A stretch of 64,000 bases of DNA from Candidatus Latescibacterota bacterium (GTDB taxonomy: Bacteria > JAAXHH01), in assembly GCA_022821085.1 (NCBI GenBank), contig JAJEEG010000006.1, positions 2,377,330 through 2,441,329 on the forward strand, in the 5' to 3' direction. The position numbers and the translations under genes are program-made. Of the stretch, positions 1-9,008 are shown in pieces. Each line of letters starts with the position of its first letter. Within the stretch, counting starts at the first letter, position 1. The notes beneath the pieces were generated by a model, which saw only the letters and a program-made list of their open reading frames with translations, was not told where the DNA came from and made no database searches.

Positions 1-2
1 GG

Positions 3-1154
3 GTGAAGTGGAATACCCAGGGCTATACGAATCCCGCCCACAAACAGTACATCGAAGCGCCGGGACAGTCCGGCCTGTACTACCTCCACGCGTCCACGGA
101 GGCGGGCGGGTTCTTTTCCTTCCCCTGGATCGTCGCGCCCGCCGAGCCGACGACCGACGTCGCCGTGCTGGCCGCCAATATCAACTGGAACGCCTACAAC
201 AACTTCGGGGGCCGCAGCAACTACATCCACACCGACGAGTTTCCGCCGAAACCCACGGTCAACGCCCGGTACGACTTGACGCGTTACACCGACCCTTCGC
301 ACCGGATGTACAGCGCCGACGACTACGCGCCGCTTTCCTTCGACCGGCCGGAACCCATCAATCATATCCCCGCGGGCACGGAAGCCACCGACATGATCCG
401 GGGCCGCGCGGCCTGCCACGTGGCGCCTGCCGAGTGGCGGTTCCTGGCGTGGATGGAGCGGGAGGGATTCGGCTACGATCTCTACGCCGAGACGCAGTTC
501 CATGACGGCACGCTGCCCCTTGACGAGTACAAGGTGCTCATCACCACCACCCATCCGGAATACTGGTCGCGGGACATGTACTACCGGCTCAAGGACTGGG
601 TGTTCGAATCCGGCGGCCGGCTCATGTACCTGGGCGGTAACGGCCTGAACTGCGAGGTCGAGTTCGTCGACGAATACACGATGAAGGTCAGGAACGGCAA
701 TATCGATTCGCTCGACCGGCCCGGGGAGGGCATCGAAAGCCGGTTCAACATCTACAACGAATCCGAGGCCAACCTCCTCGGCGTGGCCTTCACCCGGACG
801 GGCATCATGACCAGCGCGCCGTACCGCGTGATCGACGCGGGCCACTGGGCCTTCGAGGGCACGGGCGTCGCGGACGGTGATATCTTCGGGGAGGCGAGCC
901 TGCACGAACGGGTACCGGGCGGCGCGTCGGGGCACGAGACCGACAAGATCACGCCTAATTCGCCGGCAAACACCCACCTGCTCGCCAAGGGCAACAACGT
1001 GGACGACGGAGGGGCCGAGATGGTCGTCCATGAGACGGACAGCGGCGGGAAGGTGTTCTCGGTGGGATCGATCACCTATCCGTCGTCGATACTCGTGGAC
1101 GACGTGGTGTCCAGGGTCACGTCCAACGTGCTGAAGCGGTTTTTGGAGGACTGA
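3..1154 (+). CDS. N,N-dimethylformamidase-like protein, 5'-truncated by window edge
   Basis: The 383 visible residues resemble the large-subunit C-terminal region of N,N-dimethylformamidase, a protein type often annotated in uncultured bacteria. The enzyme hydrolyses N,N-dimethylformamide to dimethylamine and formate, but many homologues have untested substrates. Recognisable segments include VLAANINWNAYNNFGGRSNY near residue 55 and the stretch around EYWSRDMY near 187, followed by a glycine-rich LMYLGGNGLN. The family is usually much longer, so the frame almost certainly begins before the window and the GTG at its first base is not the real start. It converges with coaA; the two stop codons are directly adjacent with no spacer. 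Family assignment is by recognition; substrate is unknown. Confidence 0.72.
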   Translation: MKWNTQGYTNPAHKQYIEAPGQSGLYYLHASTEAGGFFSFPWIVAPAEPTTDVAVLAANINWNAYNNFGGRSNYIHTDEFPPKPTVNARYDLTRYTDPSHRMYSADDYAPLSFDRPEPINHIPAGTEATDMIRGRAACHVAPAEWRFLAWMEREGFGYDLYAETQFHDGTLPLDEYKVLITTTHPEYWSRDMYYRLKDWVFESGGRLMYLGGNGLNCEVEFVDEYTMKVRNGNIDSLDRPGEGIESRFNIYNESEANLLGVAFTRTGIMTSAPYRVIDAGHWAFEGTGVADGDIFGEASLHERVPGGASGHETDKITPNSPANTHLLAKGNNVDDGGAEMVVHETDSGGKVFSVGSITYPSSILVDDVVSRVTSNVLKRFLED

Positions 1155-2105
1155 CTACAACTTCCGCTGGTAAACCCCCGTCACCCGGTGGTTCGTGCCC
1201 TTCTCGAGGATGAGGTCCGCCCGCTCGCGCGTCGGAATGATGTTCTCGCGCAGGTTCACCAGGTTGATGTCCCGCCAGATGCCTTTCGCCGTCTCCACGG
1301 CCTCTTCCTTGCTCAGGTCCGCATAGTGGTGGAAGTAGGATTCCGGGTTCCGGAACGCGGTGTCCCGCAGCCTCAGGAAGCGATCGACGTACCACTGCTC
1401 CAGGTCGTGTTCCTCCGCCTCCACGTATATCGAGAAATCGATGAAATCGGAGACGAAGACGCGGGGCGACGCGTCGCCGGCCAGGTGATGGCCGGTCTGC
1501 AGGATGTTCAGCCCCTCCAGGATGATGATGTCCGGCTGCGTGATCGTCTTTTCGACGCCCGGCACGATATCGTAGATCAGGTGCCGGTACACCGGAACGG
1601 TAACCGATTCGCGGCCCGATTTCACGTCCGCCATCGTCTGCACCAGCCGCCTCAGATCATAGCTTTCCGGAAATCCCTTCCGCTGCATGAGCCCTCTTTC
1701 CTCCAGGACCCGGTTGGAAAACAGGAATCCGTCCGTCGTGACCAGGTCTACCCGTGGGTGATTCGGCCACCGGCTGAGCAGGGCCTGCAGGATCCGGGCC
1801 GTCGTGCTTTTACCCACCGCGACGCTGCCGCCGATGCCGATGACGTAGGGCACCTTGGCGGCCGGCTTGCCGAGAAACATGTCCATGACCCGGTACAGGT
1901 GCTGCGCCGCGCCCACGTGCAGATTGATGAACCGCGACATGGGCAGGTATACTTCGGCTACCTCGTCGAGGGAGACCATCTCGTTGATGCCGTGCAGTTC
2001 CTGCAGGTCTTCTTCGGACAGTGTCAACGGCGTCGCGGCGCGCAGTTGCGACCACGCTTCGCGGGACAGGTAGTTGAAGGGGGAAAGGGATGAAGATGGG
2101 GACAT
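1155..2105 (-). CDS. coaA: Type I pantothenate kinase
   Basis: Phosphorylates pantothenate with ATP, the first and usually rate-limiting step of coenzyme A synthesis, in the cytoplasm. The product is 316 residues, the same length as E. coli CoaA. The P-loop [10 protein letters not shown] is at residues 92-101, followed by the TTDGFLFSN segment and the family motif KGFPESYD. It is the last gene of a minus-strand group after the UPF0261 and enolase-superfamily genes, with a 94-base gap before it, so co-transcription is possible but not shown. The ATG start has only a weak ribosome-binding site. Function is confident from the P-loop and full-length match to the family. Confidence 0.95.
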   Translation of the reverse strand: MSPSSSLSPFNYLSREAWSQLRAATPLTLSEEDLQELHGINEMVSLDEVAEVYLPMSRFINLHVGAAQHLYRVMDMFLGKPAAKVPYVIGIGGSVAVGKSTTARILQALLSRWPNHPRVDLVTTDGFLFSNRVLEERGLMQRKGFPESYDLRRLVQTMADVKSGRESVTVPVYRHLIYDIVPGVEKTITQPDIIILEGLNILQTGHHLAGDASPRVFVSDFIDFSIYVEAEEHDLEQWYVDRFLRLRDTAFRNPESYFHHYADLSKEEAVETAKGIWRDINLVNLRENIIPTRERADLILEKGTNHRVTGVYQRKL

Positions 2106-2199
2106 GGGTGTCGTTCCGCCTGGTTCTTCTGTTCCGTCGAGACCGGCGCGCTAAGGACGCCTTTCACGATCCATCGATTACGGCCAGTCAAGCGGACCG

Positions 2200-3327
2200 T
2201 CATGGCTGGCCGGCAGATCCGTCGATCACCGCCCGGTCGATCGTTTGCTGTTCGAGCAGTTCGGGCACGGGTTCCGCGCCGGCCCCGGGGGTATCGCTTA
2301 AGACCATCTGCGACGGACCCGAGAGTTCCAGCGGAGGCGCGCTCAGGTCCCGTTCGTAGAACCGCGTGCTCGGGAAGACATCCGACGGGTACTTCATATT
2401 GGGCAAGGTCGCCAGCGCCATGCAGAACGACGCGCCGAGGGCCGATTCCAGCATGCCGCCCGTCCAGCAGGGGACGCCTTCCTCCTCGCAGACCCGGTTC
2501 GTTTCCAGCGCCTGCGTAAAGCCTCCGACCCGCGCGGGCTTGATGTTGATCCAGCGTGCCGCGCCTATGCGTATCGCCTTGCGGGCCTTCGCGGGGGACG
2601 TGATGCTTTCGTCCAGGCAGACCGGGGTCTCGATCTGACGTTGCAGTTCGGCGTGGTCGACCAGGTCGTCGCGCATCAGGGGCTGCTCGATCATGGCCAG
2701 GTTGTAGCGGTCCAGTTTCTTAAACATGGGCAGGTCGTCCAGCGTGTAGCCGCTGTTGCAGTCAACATGGAAGACCGGGTCGGGAAAGGCCGAACGGACC
2801 GCGGAGATCATGCCGAGGTCCCATCCCCGGCTGTACTTCAGCTTGATCCGCTTGAAACCCGCCTCCACGGCCCCTTCGATGTTGCCCAGCAGCATGTCGA
2901 TGCTGTCCTGCACCCCGTAGTCTGCGCCCACGTCGATGACCGGTCCCTTGCCGCCGATCACACGCCAGAGCGGCTTGCCCTCCAGCCGGGCGTGCAGGTC
3001 CCACCATGCCGCGTCAAGGCCGCCCTTGGCGAAGAAGTTGCCGGCAACCCAGGCGCACGCCTCGTGCAGGTCACCGCCGCTGTCGATCCGCCTGCCGACC
3101 AGCAGGGGTGCGAGGACGTCCCGCGTCACGGCGAACACGCCGGCCGTGTATTCCGGGCTGTAGGTCGGCTTCGCGAGCGGGGTCGTCTCTCCCCAGCCCA
3201 CGGCATCGCCGGCATGCATCTTCACGATGACGCTTTCGATGACGTCGTCGCTGCCGTAGGCCGTGCGCCACGGATAGATCAGGGGCATGGCGACGTGATA
3301 GAGCTCGACCGCGTCGATGACGGGCAT
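2200..3327 (-). CDS. Mandelate racemase/muconate lactonizing-type enolase-superfamily enzyme (o-succinylbenzoate synthase-like)
   Basis: A 375-residue member of the enolase superfamily, which abstracts a proton alpha to a carboxylate using a metal-stabilised enolate. The residues are in place: the KxK pair K162/K164, metal ligands D189, E214 and D239, and the second lysine K263. This lysine arrangement fits the muconate lactonizing/o-succinylbenzoate synthase/N-acylamino acid racemase subgroup rather than mandelate racemase. No other menaquinone genes lie nearby, so MenC function is not supported by context. It starts 6 bases after the UPF0261 stop with a GAGGGGG-type ribosome site, so the two are almost certainly co-translated. 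The C-terminal 30 residues are extended and proline-rich. Confidence 0.85.
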   Translation of the reverse strand: MPVIDAVELYHVAMPLIYPWRTAYGSDDVIESVIVKMHAGDAVGWGETTPLAKPTYSPEYTAGVFAVTRDVLAPLLVGRRIDSGGDLHEACAWVAGNFFAKGGLDAAWWDLHARLEGKPLWRVIGGKGPVIDVGADYGVQDSIDMLLGNIEGAVEAGFKRIKLKYSRGWDLGMISAVRSAFPDPVFHVDCNSGYTLDDLPMFKKLDRYNLAMIEQPLMRDDLVDHAELQRQIETPVCLDESITSPAKARKAIRIGAARWINIKPARVGGFTQALETNRVCEEEGVPCWTGGMLESALGASFCMALATLPNMKYPSDVFPSTRFYERDLSAPPLELSGPSQMVLSDTPGAGAEPVPELLEQQTIDRAVIDGSAGQP

Positions 3328-3333
3328 GGCGCC

Positions 3334-4545
3334 CTACCCCCTCAGATTGGACAGCAACCGGCCGGTCACCGCCTCAGCGAAGGCCGGATCGTTGATGTTG
3401 CAGTCCATTTCCGTCACCGACACATCTGCGGACACGTTGGACTTGATGGCGTCGTAGAGTGCCTGATCGGCTTCCGGCCACCAGAACTCGTTCCCCGGGC
3501 TATCCAGAATAGACACGCCCTTCAGGGGCAGGAAGATCGACACCGGCCCACTGGAGGCGTTGGCCTTCTGCGCGATGATCTCACCGAGCCGGGCATTCTC
3601 CTCCACGTTGGTCCGCATGAGCGTGATGTTCGGATTCCACTTGTGCAGTAATCGGTCCCGGTACTTCTCCGGTACCGTGTCCGGCGCCCAGAAGTTCACC
3701 ATGTCCAGGCAGCCCGGCACGATCACCTGGGGTATGCCCGCCCTGCCGGCCGCGTCCATGCGTTCGGGGCCCGCGGTCAGCACGCCGCCGGCCAGCTCGT
3801 CGGCCCACTCCGTCGTGGTGATGTCGAGCACGCCCTCGATCAGGCCCTCGTCGATCAGGCCCTCCATGGTCCGTCCGCCGGCGCCGGTGCAGTGGAAGAC
3901 CAGCACCTCGTAGCCCGCTTCTTCCATGATGGACCGGGCCTGGTCCACGGCTTCGGTGGTGTTGCCGAACATGCTGGCGGTTATGAGCGGCTTGTCCGCC
4001 GCCGCTTCCTGCACCTCGGTCTCCACCATGCCCACGATCGCGCCCGCGGCATTGGCGAAGATCCTGCGGCTGATGCGGTTGATGCCGGCCACGTCCACGA
4101 CGGAGGGGATCATCGACACGTCCTTGATCCCCACGTAGTTGGTCGTGTCGCCCGCGGCCACGGTGGACACCATCACCTTGGGCACGCCCACGGGCAACGC
4201 CCGCATGGCGCTCGTCCCCACCGCGGTGCCGGCCGAACCGCCCATGCTGATGATCCCGTCGAACACGCCGGCCTCATACAGGCCCTGCACGATCTCCGCG
4301 ACACCGGCCGCCATGGCGTCGATGGCCTCGCCGCGGTCGCCGCGCTTCTTCAACGCGTCGATCGTCGTGCCTGCGGCCTCCGCGACCTGGTCCCGGGACA
4401 CGTCCGCTTCGACGGTTGAATCACCGATGACGCCCGTATCGATAACCAGCGTCCCGTGTCCCCGCCGTTCAATCTCGCTTTTGACGAAGGCGAATTCATC
4501 TCCCTTCGTATCCAGCGCGCCTACGATGGCTATGTTTTTTGGCAT
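3334..4545 (-). CDS. Tm-1-like ATP-binding domain protein (UPF0261)
   Basis: A 403-residue protein of the UPF0261/Tm-1 family. The N-terminus IAIVGALDTKGDEFAFVK is the family's nucleotide-binding signature; the C-terminal half carries the conserved region containing GCLDMVNFW and the end segment GPVSIFLPLKGVS. The plant Tm-1 protein binds ATP and inhibits viral RNA replication; the bacterial role is unknown. In many genomes the gene sits beside enolase-superfamily or phosphoenolpyruvate hydrolase-like genes, as here. The start was placed at 4545 because AAAGGTGAG lies just upstream; a 20-residue extension upstream is possible but has no ribosome site. Likely first gene of the operon with the enolase-superfamily enzyme. 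Confidence 0.85.
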   Translation of the reverse strand: MPKNIAIVGALDTKGDEFAFVKSEIERRGHGTLVIDTGVIGDSTVEADVSRDQVAEAAGTTIDALKKRGDRGEAIDAMAAGVAEIVQGLYEAGVFDGIISMGGSAGTAVGTSAMRALPVGVPKVMVSTVAAGDTTNYVGIKDVSMIPSVVDVAGINRISRRIFANAAGAIVGMVETEVQEAAADKPLITASMFGNTTEAVDQARSIMEEAGYEVLVFHCTGAGGRTMEGLIDEGLIEGVLDITTTEWADELAGGVLTAGPERMDAAGRAGIPQVIVPGCLDMVNFWAPDTVPEKYRDRLLHKWNPNITLMRTNVEENARLGEIIAQKANASSGPVSIFLPLKGVSILDSPGNEFWWPEADQALYDAIKSNVSADVSVTEMDCNINDPAFAEAVTGRLLSNLRG

Positions 4546-4653
4546 GGACTCACCTTTCACGACTGTGCTTACCGCAGTCCTTTCGATACCTGTCGAACGA
4601 TGCACTACGAACCATCAAGTTACCGACGCGCCTATATAATGTACAGGTTTATA

Positions 4654-4703
4654 CCGTGCGATGTTCGACGATGTATACCTTATACCTGAATAACACCGCA
4701 CGG
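4654..4703. promoter_or_regulatory. Inverted repeat between divergent genes
   Basis: CCGTGCG at 4654-4660 is matched by its complement CGCACGG at 4697-4703. It lies between the start of the UPF0261 gene and the promoter of the divergent zinc-ribbon gene. A regulator site is possible; 7-bp arms separated by 36 bp could also be chance. Confidence 0.25.
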
Positions 4704-4714
4704 CGGGGCACAAC

Positions 4715-4743
4715 TTGACGACCCATATTGATTACGGTATACT
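4715..4743 (+). promoter_or_regulatory. Sigma70-type promoter for the zinc-ribbon/UPF0104 pair
   Basis: TTGACG (4715-4720), a 17-base spacer, then TATACT (4738-4743). Both hexamers differ from consensus by one base. The expected transcription start, about 7 bases downstream, falls on the ATG at 4751, and no ribosome-binding site is visible, so the first gene may be read from a leaderless message. Confidence 0.65.
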
Positions 4744-4750
4744 CCACCGA

Positions 4751-4942
4751 ATGCAAAGAAAAGTCCCTCCCTGCCCATCCTGCGGAGGACAACTGTGTCA
4801 CATCCGGGGCGCCCGGTATAGCTGCAAATCCTGCCGGGAAGACTACGGCCTGTTCCGAAAACGCGCGCCGTACACGGGCACGCATTGCGTCCGGCTACAG
4901 TCGCCGGCCCAGGTCAGACAGGCCGAGGAGGAGGGGAACTGA
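4751..4942 (+). CDS. Small zinc-ribbon protein (63 aa)
   Basis: A 63-residue protein with a CPSC pair (C8, C11) and a CKSC pair (C25, C28), a treble-clef or zinc-ribbon spacing, plus C16 and C46. It looks like the short zinc-ribbon proteins that resemble the N-terminal finger of larger enzymes; no specific function can be assigned. The ATG sits where the promoter at 4715-4743 would start transcription, so a leaderless transcript is likely. Its TGA stop overlaps the probable CTG start of the next gene, which argues that it is a real translated frame coupled to the UPF0104 membrane protein. An upstream TTG start would overlap the -35 box and is unlikely. Confidence 0.6.
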   Translation: MQRKVPPCPSCGGQLCHIRGARYSCKSCREDYGLFRKRAPYTGTHCVRLQSPAQVRQAEEEGN

Positions 4943-5961
4943 ACCTTCTCAAGAAGGCCTGGGGATGGCTCCGGTGGCTGATCGCGCTGGGCGTCCTCGC
5001 CTACCTGATCTATCTCTACCGCGAACAGTACGCCGATTTCATCCGCCGCGAAATCGACTTTACCTTCCTGGGCATCGGCGTCGTGCTGGCCACGACGGCG
5101 ACCGTGCTGGCCTTCTTCCGCTGGTTCCTTCTCGCCCGGGGCCAGAAGCTGGTGCTGGGATTCCGCGAGGCCGTGCGCCTTGGCTTCGTCAGCAACCTCT
5201 TCAACTACCTGGCGCCCGGGACCGCGGGCGGCGACATCGTCCGCGCCGTGGGCATCGCGCGGCGCCAGAAATCGAGGCGGACCGTCGCCGCGGCCACGGT
5301 GCTGCTCGACCGGTTGATCGGCATGCTGGCACTGCTGATCGTCGGATCGGCGGCCGCGCTGCTGAACCAGGACCTCTGGCATCACCGGGAGATCATGATC
5401 GCCGTCCTGGTATTCTGGGGCGGCGCCCTGACCGGATTGATCTGCGTGGCGGTTTCACTGCGGTTTCGTCTACTGAACTGGACCTTCTTCCAGCGGCTTA
5501 CCCGTATCCGGTACGTCGGGCCGTTCTTCGCCGAACTGGCGGGCAGCCTGGCGCTCTACCAGACGCGTCGCAGCGCGCTGACCGAGGCGCTACTCATCGG
5601 TTTGGCCGGCCAGTTCTTCATGTTGTCGGCCTTCTATTGTTGCGCGATGGCGCTCCTGCCCGGACCGGCCGCGCCGGATTACTGGGCCCACCTCATGTTG
5701 ATCCCCGCGGCGGAGATCATCGGCACCTTCGCGCCGGTGCCGGGGGGTGTCGGCGCCCTGGAAGGCGCGGTCATCTACATCTACCACCTCGTCAGCACGA
5801 CCGCCGATGGATCGGTCCCGGGCACGGTCGCCCAGGCCACGGGACTGGCCGCCGCCCTGACGTACCGTATCGTGCGGGTCACCGTCGCCGCCGTGGGCGC
5901 CCTGTACTACATGGTTTCGGATAGAAACTGGAAGGAAAGGTTGGGGCTGGAAGAGGCCTGA
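4939..5961 (+). CDS. UPF0104 / lysylphosphatidylglycerol synthase-type membrane domain protein
   Basis: About 340 residues and roughly eight membrane helices, matching the family of integral membrane proteins related to the flippase domain of MprF and to AglD2. The segment FNYLAPGTAGGDIVRAV near residue 80 and the later FAPVPGGVGALEGA are the family's two conserved glycine-rich motifs. There is no C-terminal aminoacyl-transferase domain, so a lipid transfer or flipping role is more likely than lysine transfer; the substrate is unknown. I placed the start at a CTG (4939) because a strong GAGGAGGGG precedes it and the codon overlaps the previous gene's TGA as CTGA. A TTG at 4885 is the alternative. 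Confidence 0.83.
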   Translation: MNLLKKAWGWLRWLIALGVLAYLIYLYREQYADFIRREIDFTFLGIGVVLATTATVLAFFRWFLLARGQKLVLGFREAVRLGFVSNLFNYLAPGTAGGDIVRAVGIARRQKSRRTVAAATVLLDRLIGMLALLIVGSAAALLNQDLWHHREIMIAVLVFWGGALTGLICVAVSLRFRLLNWTFFQRLTRIRYVGPFFAELAGSLALYQTRRSALTEALLIGLAGQFFMLSAFYCCAMALLPGPAAPDYWAHLMLIPAAEIIGTFAPVPGGVGALEGAVIYIYHLVSTTADGSVPGTVAQATGLAAALTYRIVRVTVAAVGALYYMVSDRNWKERLGLEEA

Positions 5962-5974
5962 CCGGGCCTGACCG
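5956..5974 (+). repeat. 10-bp tandem duplication containing the stop codon
   Basis: GCCTGACCGG at 5956-5965 is followed directly by GCCTGACCG at 5966-5974. The first copy contains the TGA stop of the UPF0104 gene. One of several stop-codon duplications in the window. Confidence 0.7.
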
Positions 5975-6093
5975 TACGGGCACGGAGAAGGTGCCGGGTC
6001 TCCCCGGCGTATCCCCGCACCCGGTCAGGGCCGAACCCCGGGTACTCGATTCCCCGGTGTCCGGCGGTTTAATGCAGGTTCAATGCAGGTACT

Positions 6094-8889
6094 TTACGAA
6101 CACCCACTCGTCGATCCACACTCACGGCACACGTAGCACGAACCGTTGCGGGTCATCAGGCTGCCGCAGTCCGAACAGGATGGCGCGTCGGCCTGGGTGG
6201 TATAGACTTCGTGCTCCTGGTTCTCCTGCGCGGTCATCGTCTGGTCCATGGCGTTCGAATGCATGGTGTTGTCCATGTCCTGGTCCGCCACGATATCGGA
6301 GTGGCTGTCCTCGGGCAGGAACTTCACCGCGAGCCACCGGAAGATGTAATCGGTGATGGACTTGGCGATGGGCACGTCCTTGTTGCCCGTGAACCCGGCC
6401 GGTTCGAACCGCATGTGGCTGAACTTGCGGATCAGGCTCTCCAGGGGCACGCCGTACTGCAGCGACACGGAGATGGCCGTGGCGAAGGCGTCCATCATGC
6501 CGGACACCGTGCTGCCTTCCTTGGACATGCGCAGGAAGATCTCGCCCGGCTGGCCGTCTTCGAAGAGACCGACGGTCAGGTAGCCCTCGTGGCCGGCAAT
6601 GCTGAACTTGTGCGTAATCGCCTCCCGCTCGTCCGGCAGCCGGCGGCGAACCGGCTGGACCTCGGCCGCGTCCTCCTCCTCCGACGCCTTGGTACTGAGC
6701 GGCTGGGTGCGCTTCGACCCGTCGCGGTAGATGGCCAGGGCCTTGAGGCCCAGTTCCCCGCCCTTCATGTACACGTTCATGACGTCTTCGACGGTCGCCT
6801 CATTGGGCAGGTTGACGGTCTTGGATATGGCGCCGGAAATGAAGGGCTGCGCGGCCGCCATCATCTTCACGTGGCCCATGTGGTGGATGGAACGGCTGCC
6901 CTTCTCGGCGCGGAACGCGCAGTCGAAGACCGGTAGGTGTTCCTGGAGCAGATGCGGCGCCCCCTCGATGGTGCCGTGCTCGTCGATGTAATGGACGATC
7001 CGTTCGATTTGCGGTTTCGAGTAACCCAGCTTCTCCAGGGCGGAATACACGGTGCGGTTCACGATCTTCATGGTCCCGCCGCCCACCAGGCGCTTGTACT
7101 TGACCAGGGCGATGTCGGGTTCGATGCCGGTTGTGTCGCAATCCATCATGAAGGCGATCGTCCCCGTGGGCGCGAGCACCGTGGCCTGGCTGTTCTTGTA
7201 CCCGTGCATCTTGCCATGGGCGAGCGCGTTGTCCCACGCGGTACGCGCGGCATTCAGCAGGTTCTTGTCCACCATCTCCGCCTGGATGTCGTCCACGGCG
7301 TCCCGGTGCTTCTGCATGACCCGCAGCATGGGCTCGCTGTTGACGTCGTAGCCGTCGAAGGTACCCAGGTGCTCGGCGAGTTCCGACGACCGGTAGTAGC
7401 CCTGGCCGGTCATCAGCGCCGTAATGGCGCCGGCGTAGGCGCGGCCCCCGTCGCTGTCGTAGGGCAGGCCCATGGCCATGAGCAGCGCGCCGAGATTGGC
7501 GTAGCCCAGTCCCAGCTGGCGGAAGGCGCGGGCGTTCTCACCGATCTTCTCCGTGGGATAGCTCGCGTTGTCGACGATGATGTCCTGCGCCATGATCATG
7601 ATGTTGACCGTGTGGATGAACCCCACCACGTCGAAGGTGCCTTCGTCGGTCAGGTACTTGAGCAGGTTGATCGAGGCCAGGTTGCACGCGCTGTTGTCCA
7701 GGTGCATGTATTCGGAACAGGGATTGCTCGCGTTGATGCGGTCCGTGTTGGCGCAGGTGTGCCAATCGTTGATGGTCGTATCGTACTGCATGCCGGGGTC
7801 GCCGCACTGCCACGCGGCTTCCGCGATCCAGGACATGACCTCCTTCGCCTTCAGGCTCTCGATCGGCTTCTTCGTGGTGATCGACTGCAGCGCCCAGTCA
7901 CCGTCCTCTTTCACCGCGTCCAGGAAGTCCTCCGTCACGCGCACGGAGTTATTGGCGTTCTGGAACTGGATGGAGCTCCAGGCGTCGCCGTTGAGGGTCA
8001 TGTCCCAGCCGGCGTCGCCGAGGGCGTAGGCCTTGCGCTCCTCGTTCGCCTTGCACCAGATGAACTCCACCACGTCCGGATGGTCGATGTCCAGGACGAC
8101 CATCTTGGCGGCCCTGCGGGTCTTGCCGCCCGACTTGATGGACCCGGCCACCGAATCGGCCGCCCGCATGAAGGAGACCGGCCCGGAAGCCTGGCCCCCT
8201 GAAGAGAGGATCTCCTTGGACGAGCGGATCCGGGACAGGTTCACGCCGGCGCCCGACCCGCCCTTGAAGATCATGCCTTCGACCTTGCACCACTCGAGGA
8301 TGGACTCCATGGAGTCGTCGACCGACAGGATGAAGCACGCCGAGCACTGCGGCTTGTCTTCGACGCCCGCGTTGAACCAGACCGGGCTGTTGAACGTGGC
8401 CCGCTGGTGGAGGATGATCTGTTTCAGCTCGTTATGAAACGTGTCGGCGTCTTCCTCCGAGGCGAAGTAACCCTGGGCGCGTCCCCAGCCCGCAATCGTG
8501 TCCGCCACGCGGTCGATCATGTGCTTGACGCTGTTTTCGCGCTTCGGCGTGCCGAGAGGTCCGCGGAAGTACTTGGACACGACGACGTTGGTGGCCAGCT
8601 GCGACCAGTCGGCCGGGATCTCCACGTCCTTCTGTTCGAAGACGACATCGCCGCCGTCCCCGGAGATGGTGGCCGTCCGCTTCTCCCATTCCACGCCGTC
8701 GTAGGGATCGTGGCCGGGATTGCTGTACAGGCGTTCGACGGTAAGTCCGCCGGTTACGGCAGGCGCATCGATAGGCGCGTCGACGGCGGTCGTGTCATCG
8801 ACAGACACTTCGCCGGTGGATTCCTCCGAGTCCTCCATCACGAGACCGGGGTCATCCTTTATATTCAAACCGAGTCTTTCTGTAGCCAT
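6094..8889 (-). CDS. nrdJ: Adenosylcobalamin-dependent (class II) ribonucleoside-diphosphate reductase
   Basis: Reduces ribonucleotides to deoxyribonucleotides using a thiyl radical generated from adenosylcobalamin, and works without oxygen. The 931-residue protein has the first redox cysteine in PQCSACFILS, the radical cysteine in NPCSEYMHL, the phosphate-binding stretch around PTGTIAFMM, and a C-terminal tail with two CxxC pairs (CSDC and CYVCREC) typical of the large NrdJ type. The start was moved to the ATG at 8889, preceded by AGGGGG; the open frame continues about 80 codons upstream through the nrdR region but that part is not family sequence. It lies directly downstream of its repressor gene nrdR. 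No cobalamin riboswitch is apparent upstream. Confidence 0.95.
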   Translation of the reverse strand: MATERLGLNIKDDPGLVMEDSEESTGEVSVDDTTAVDAPIDAPAVTGGLTVERLYSNPGHDPYDGVEWEKRTATISGDGGDVVFEQKDVEIPADWSQLATNVVVSKYFRGPLGTPKRENSVKHMIDRVADTIAGWGRAQGYFASEEDADTFHNELKQIILHQRATFNSPVWFNAGVEDKPQCSACFILSVDDSMESILEWCKVEGMIFKGGSGAGVNLSRIRSSKEILSSGGQASGPVSFMRAADSVAGSIKSGGKTRRAAKMVVLDIDHPDVVEFIWCKANEERKAYALGDAGWDMTLNGDAWSSIQFQNANNSVRVTEDFLDAVKEDGDWALQSITTKKPIESLKAKEVMSWIAEAAWQCGDPGMQYDTTINDWHTCANTDRINASNPCSEYMHLDNSACNLASINLLKYLTDEGTFDVVGFIHTVNIMIMAQDIIVDNASYPTEKIGENARAFRQLGLGYANLGALLMAMGLPYDSDGGRAYAGAITALMTGQGYYRSSELAEHLGTFDGYDVNSEPMLRVMQKHRDAVDDIQAEMVDKNLLNAARTAWDNALAHGKMHGYKNSQATVLAPTGTIAFMMDCDTTGIEPDIALVKYKRLVGGGTMKIVNRTVYSALEKLGYSKPQIERIVHYIDEHGTIEGAPHLLQEHLPVFDCAFRAEKGSRSIHHMGHVKMMAAAQPFISGAISKTVNLPNEATVEDVMNVYMKGGELGLKALAIYRDGSKRTQPLSTKASEEEDAAEVQPVRRRLPDEREAITHKFSIAGHEGYLTVGLFEDGQPGEIFLRMSKEGSTVSGMMDAFATAISVSLQYGVPLESLIRKFSHMRFEPAGFTGNKDVPIAKSITDYIFRWLAVKFLPEDSHSDIVADQDMDNTMHSNAMDQTMTAQENQEHEVYTTQADAPSCSDCGSLMTRNGSCYVCRECGSTSGCS

Positions 8890-8954
8890 ACGCGCCCCCT
8901 GAATAAGACAAATCCTCGAACTGTAACATTCGATCAATGTGAAATATGAGTCAA

Positions 8955-9008
8955 TAAAAATACCTGATCCCACAAAACGCAGACCAGGTATCCAAATACC
9001 TGGATCAG
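8955..9008 (-). terminator. Nested stem-loops between nrdR and nrdJ (possible attenuator)
   Basis: Reading the minus strand, an inner perfect stem CCAGGTAT/ATACCTGG with a 4-base loop (8984-9003) lies inside an outer stem CTGATCC/GGATCAG (9002-9008 with 8964-8970), followed by a T-rich tract complementary to 8955-8960. The nrdR stop lies inside the outer arm. The arms overlap by two bases, so the two stems would compete rather than coexist. It could reduce read-through into nrdJ; efficiency is unknown. Confidence 0.4.

Noticed and set aside
6094-8889. Cobalamin riboswitch controlling nrdJ
   Set aside because: I looked for a B12-box-like conserved block upstream of nrdJ and nrdR and saw none; the NrdR boxes explain regulation better.
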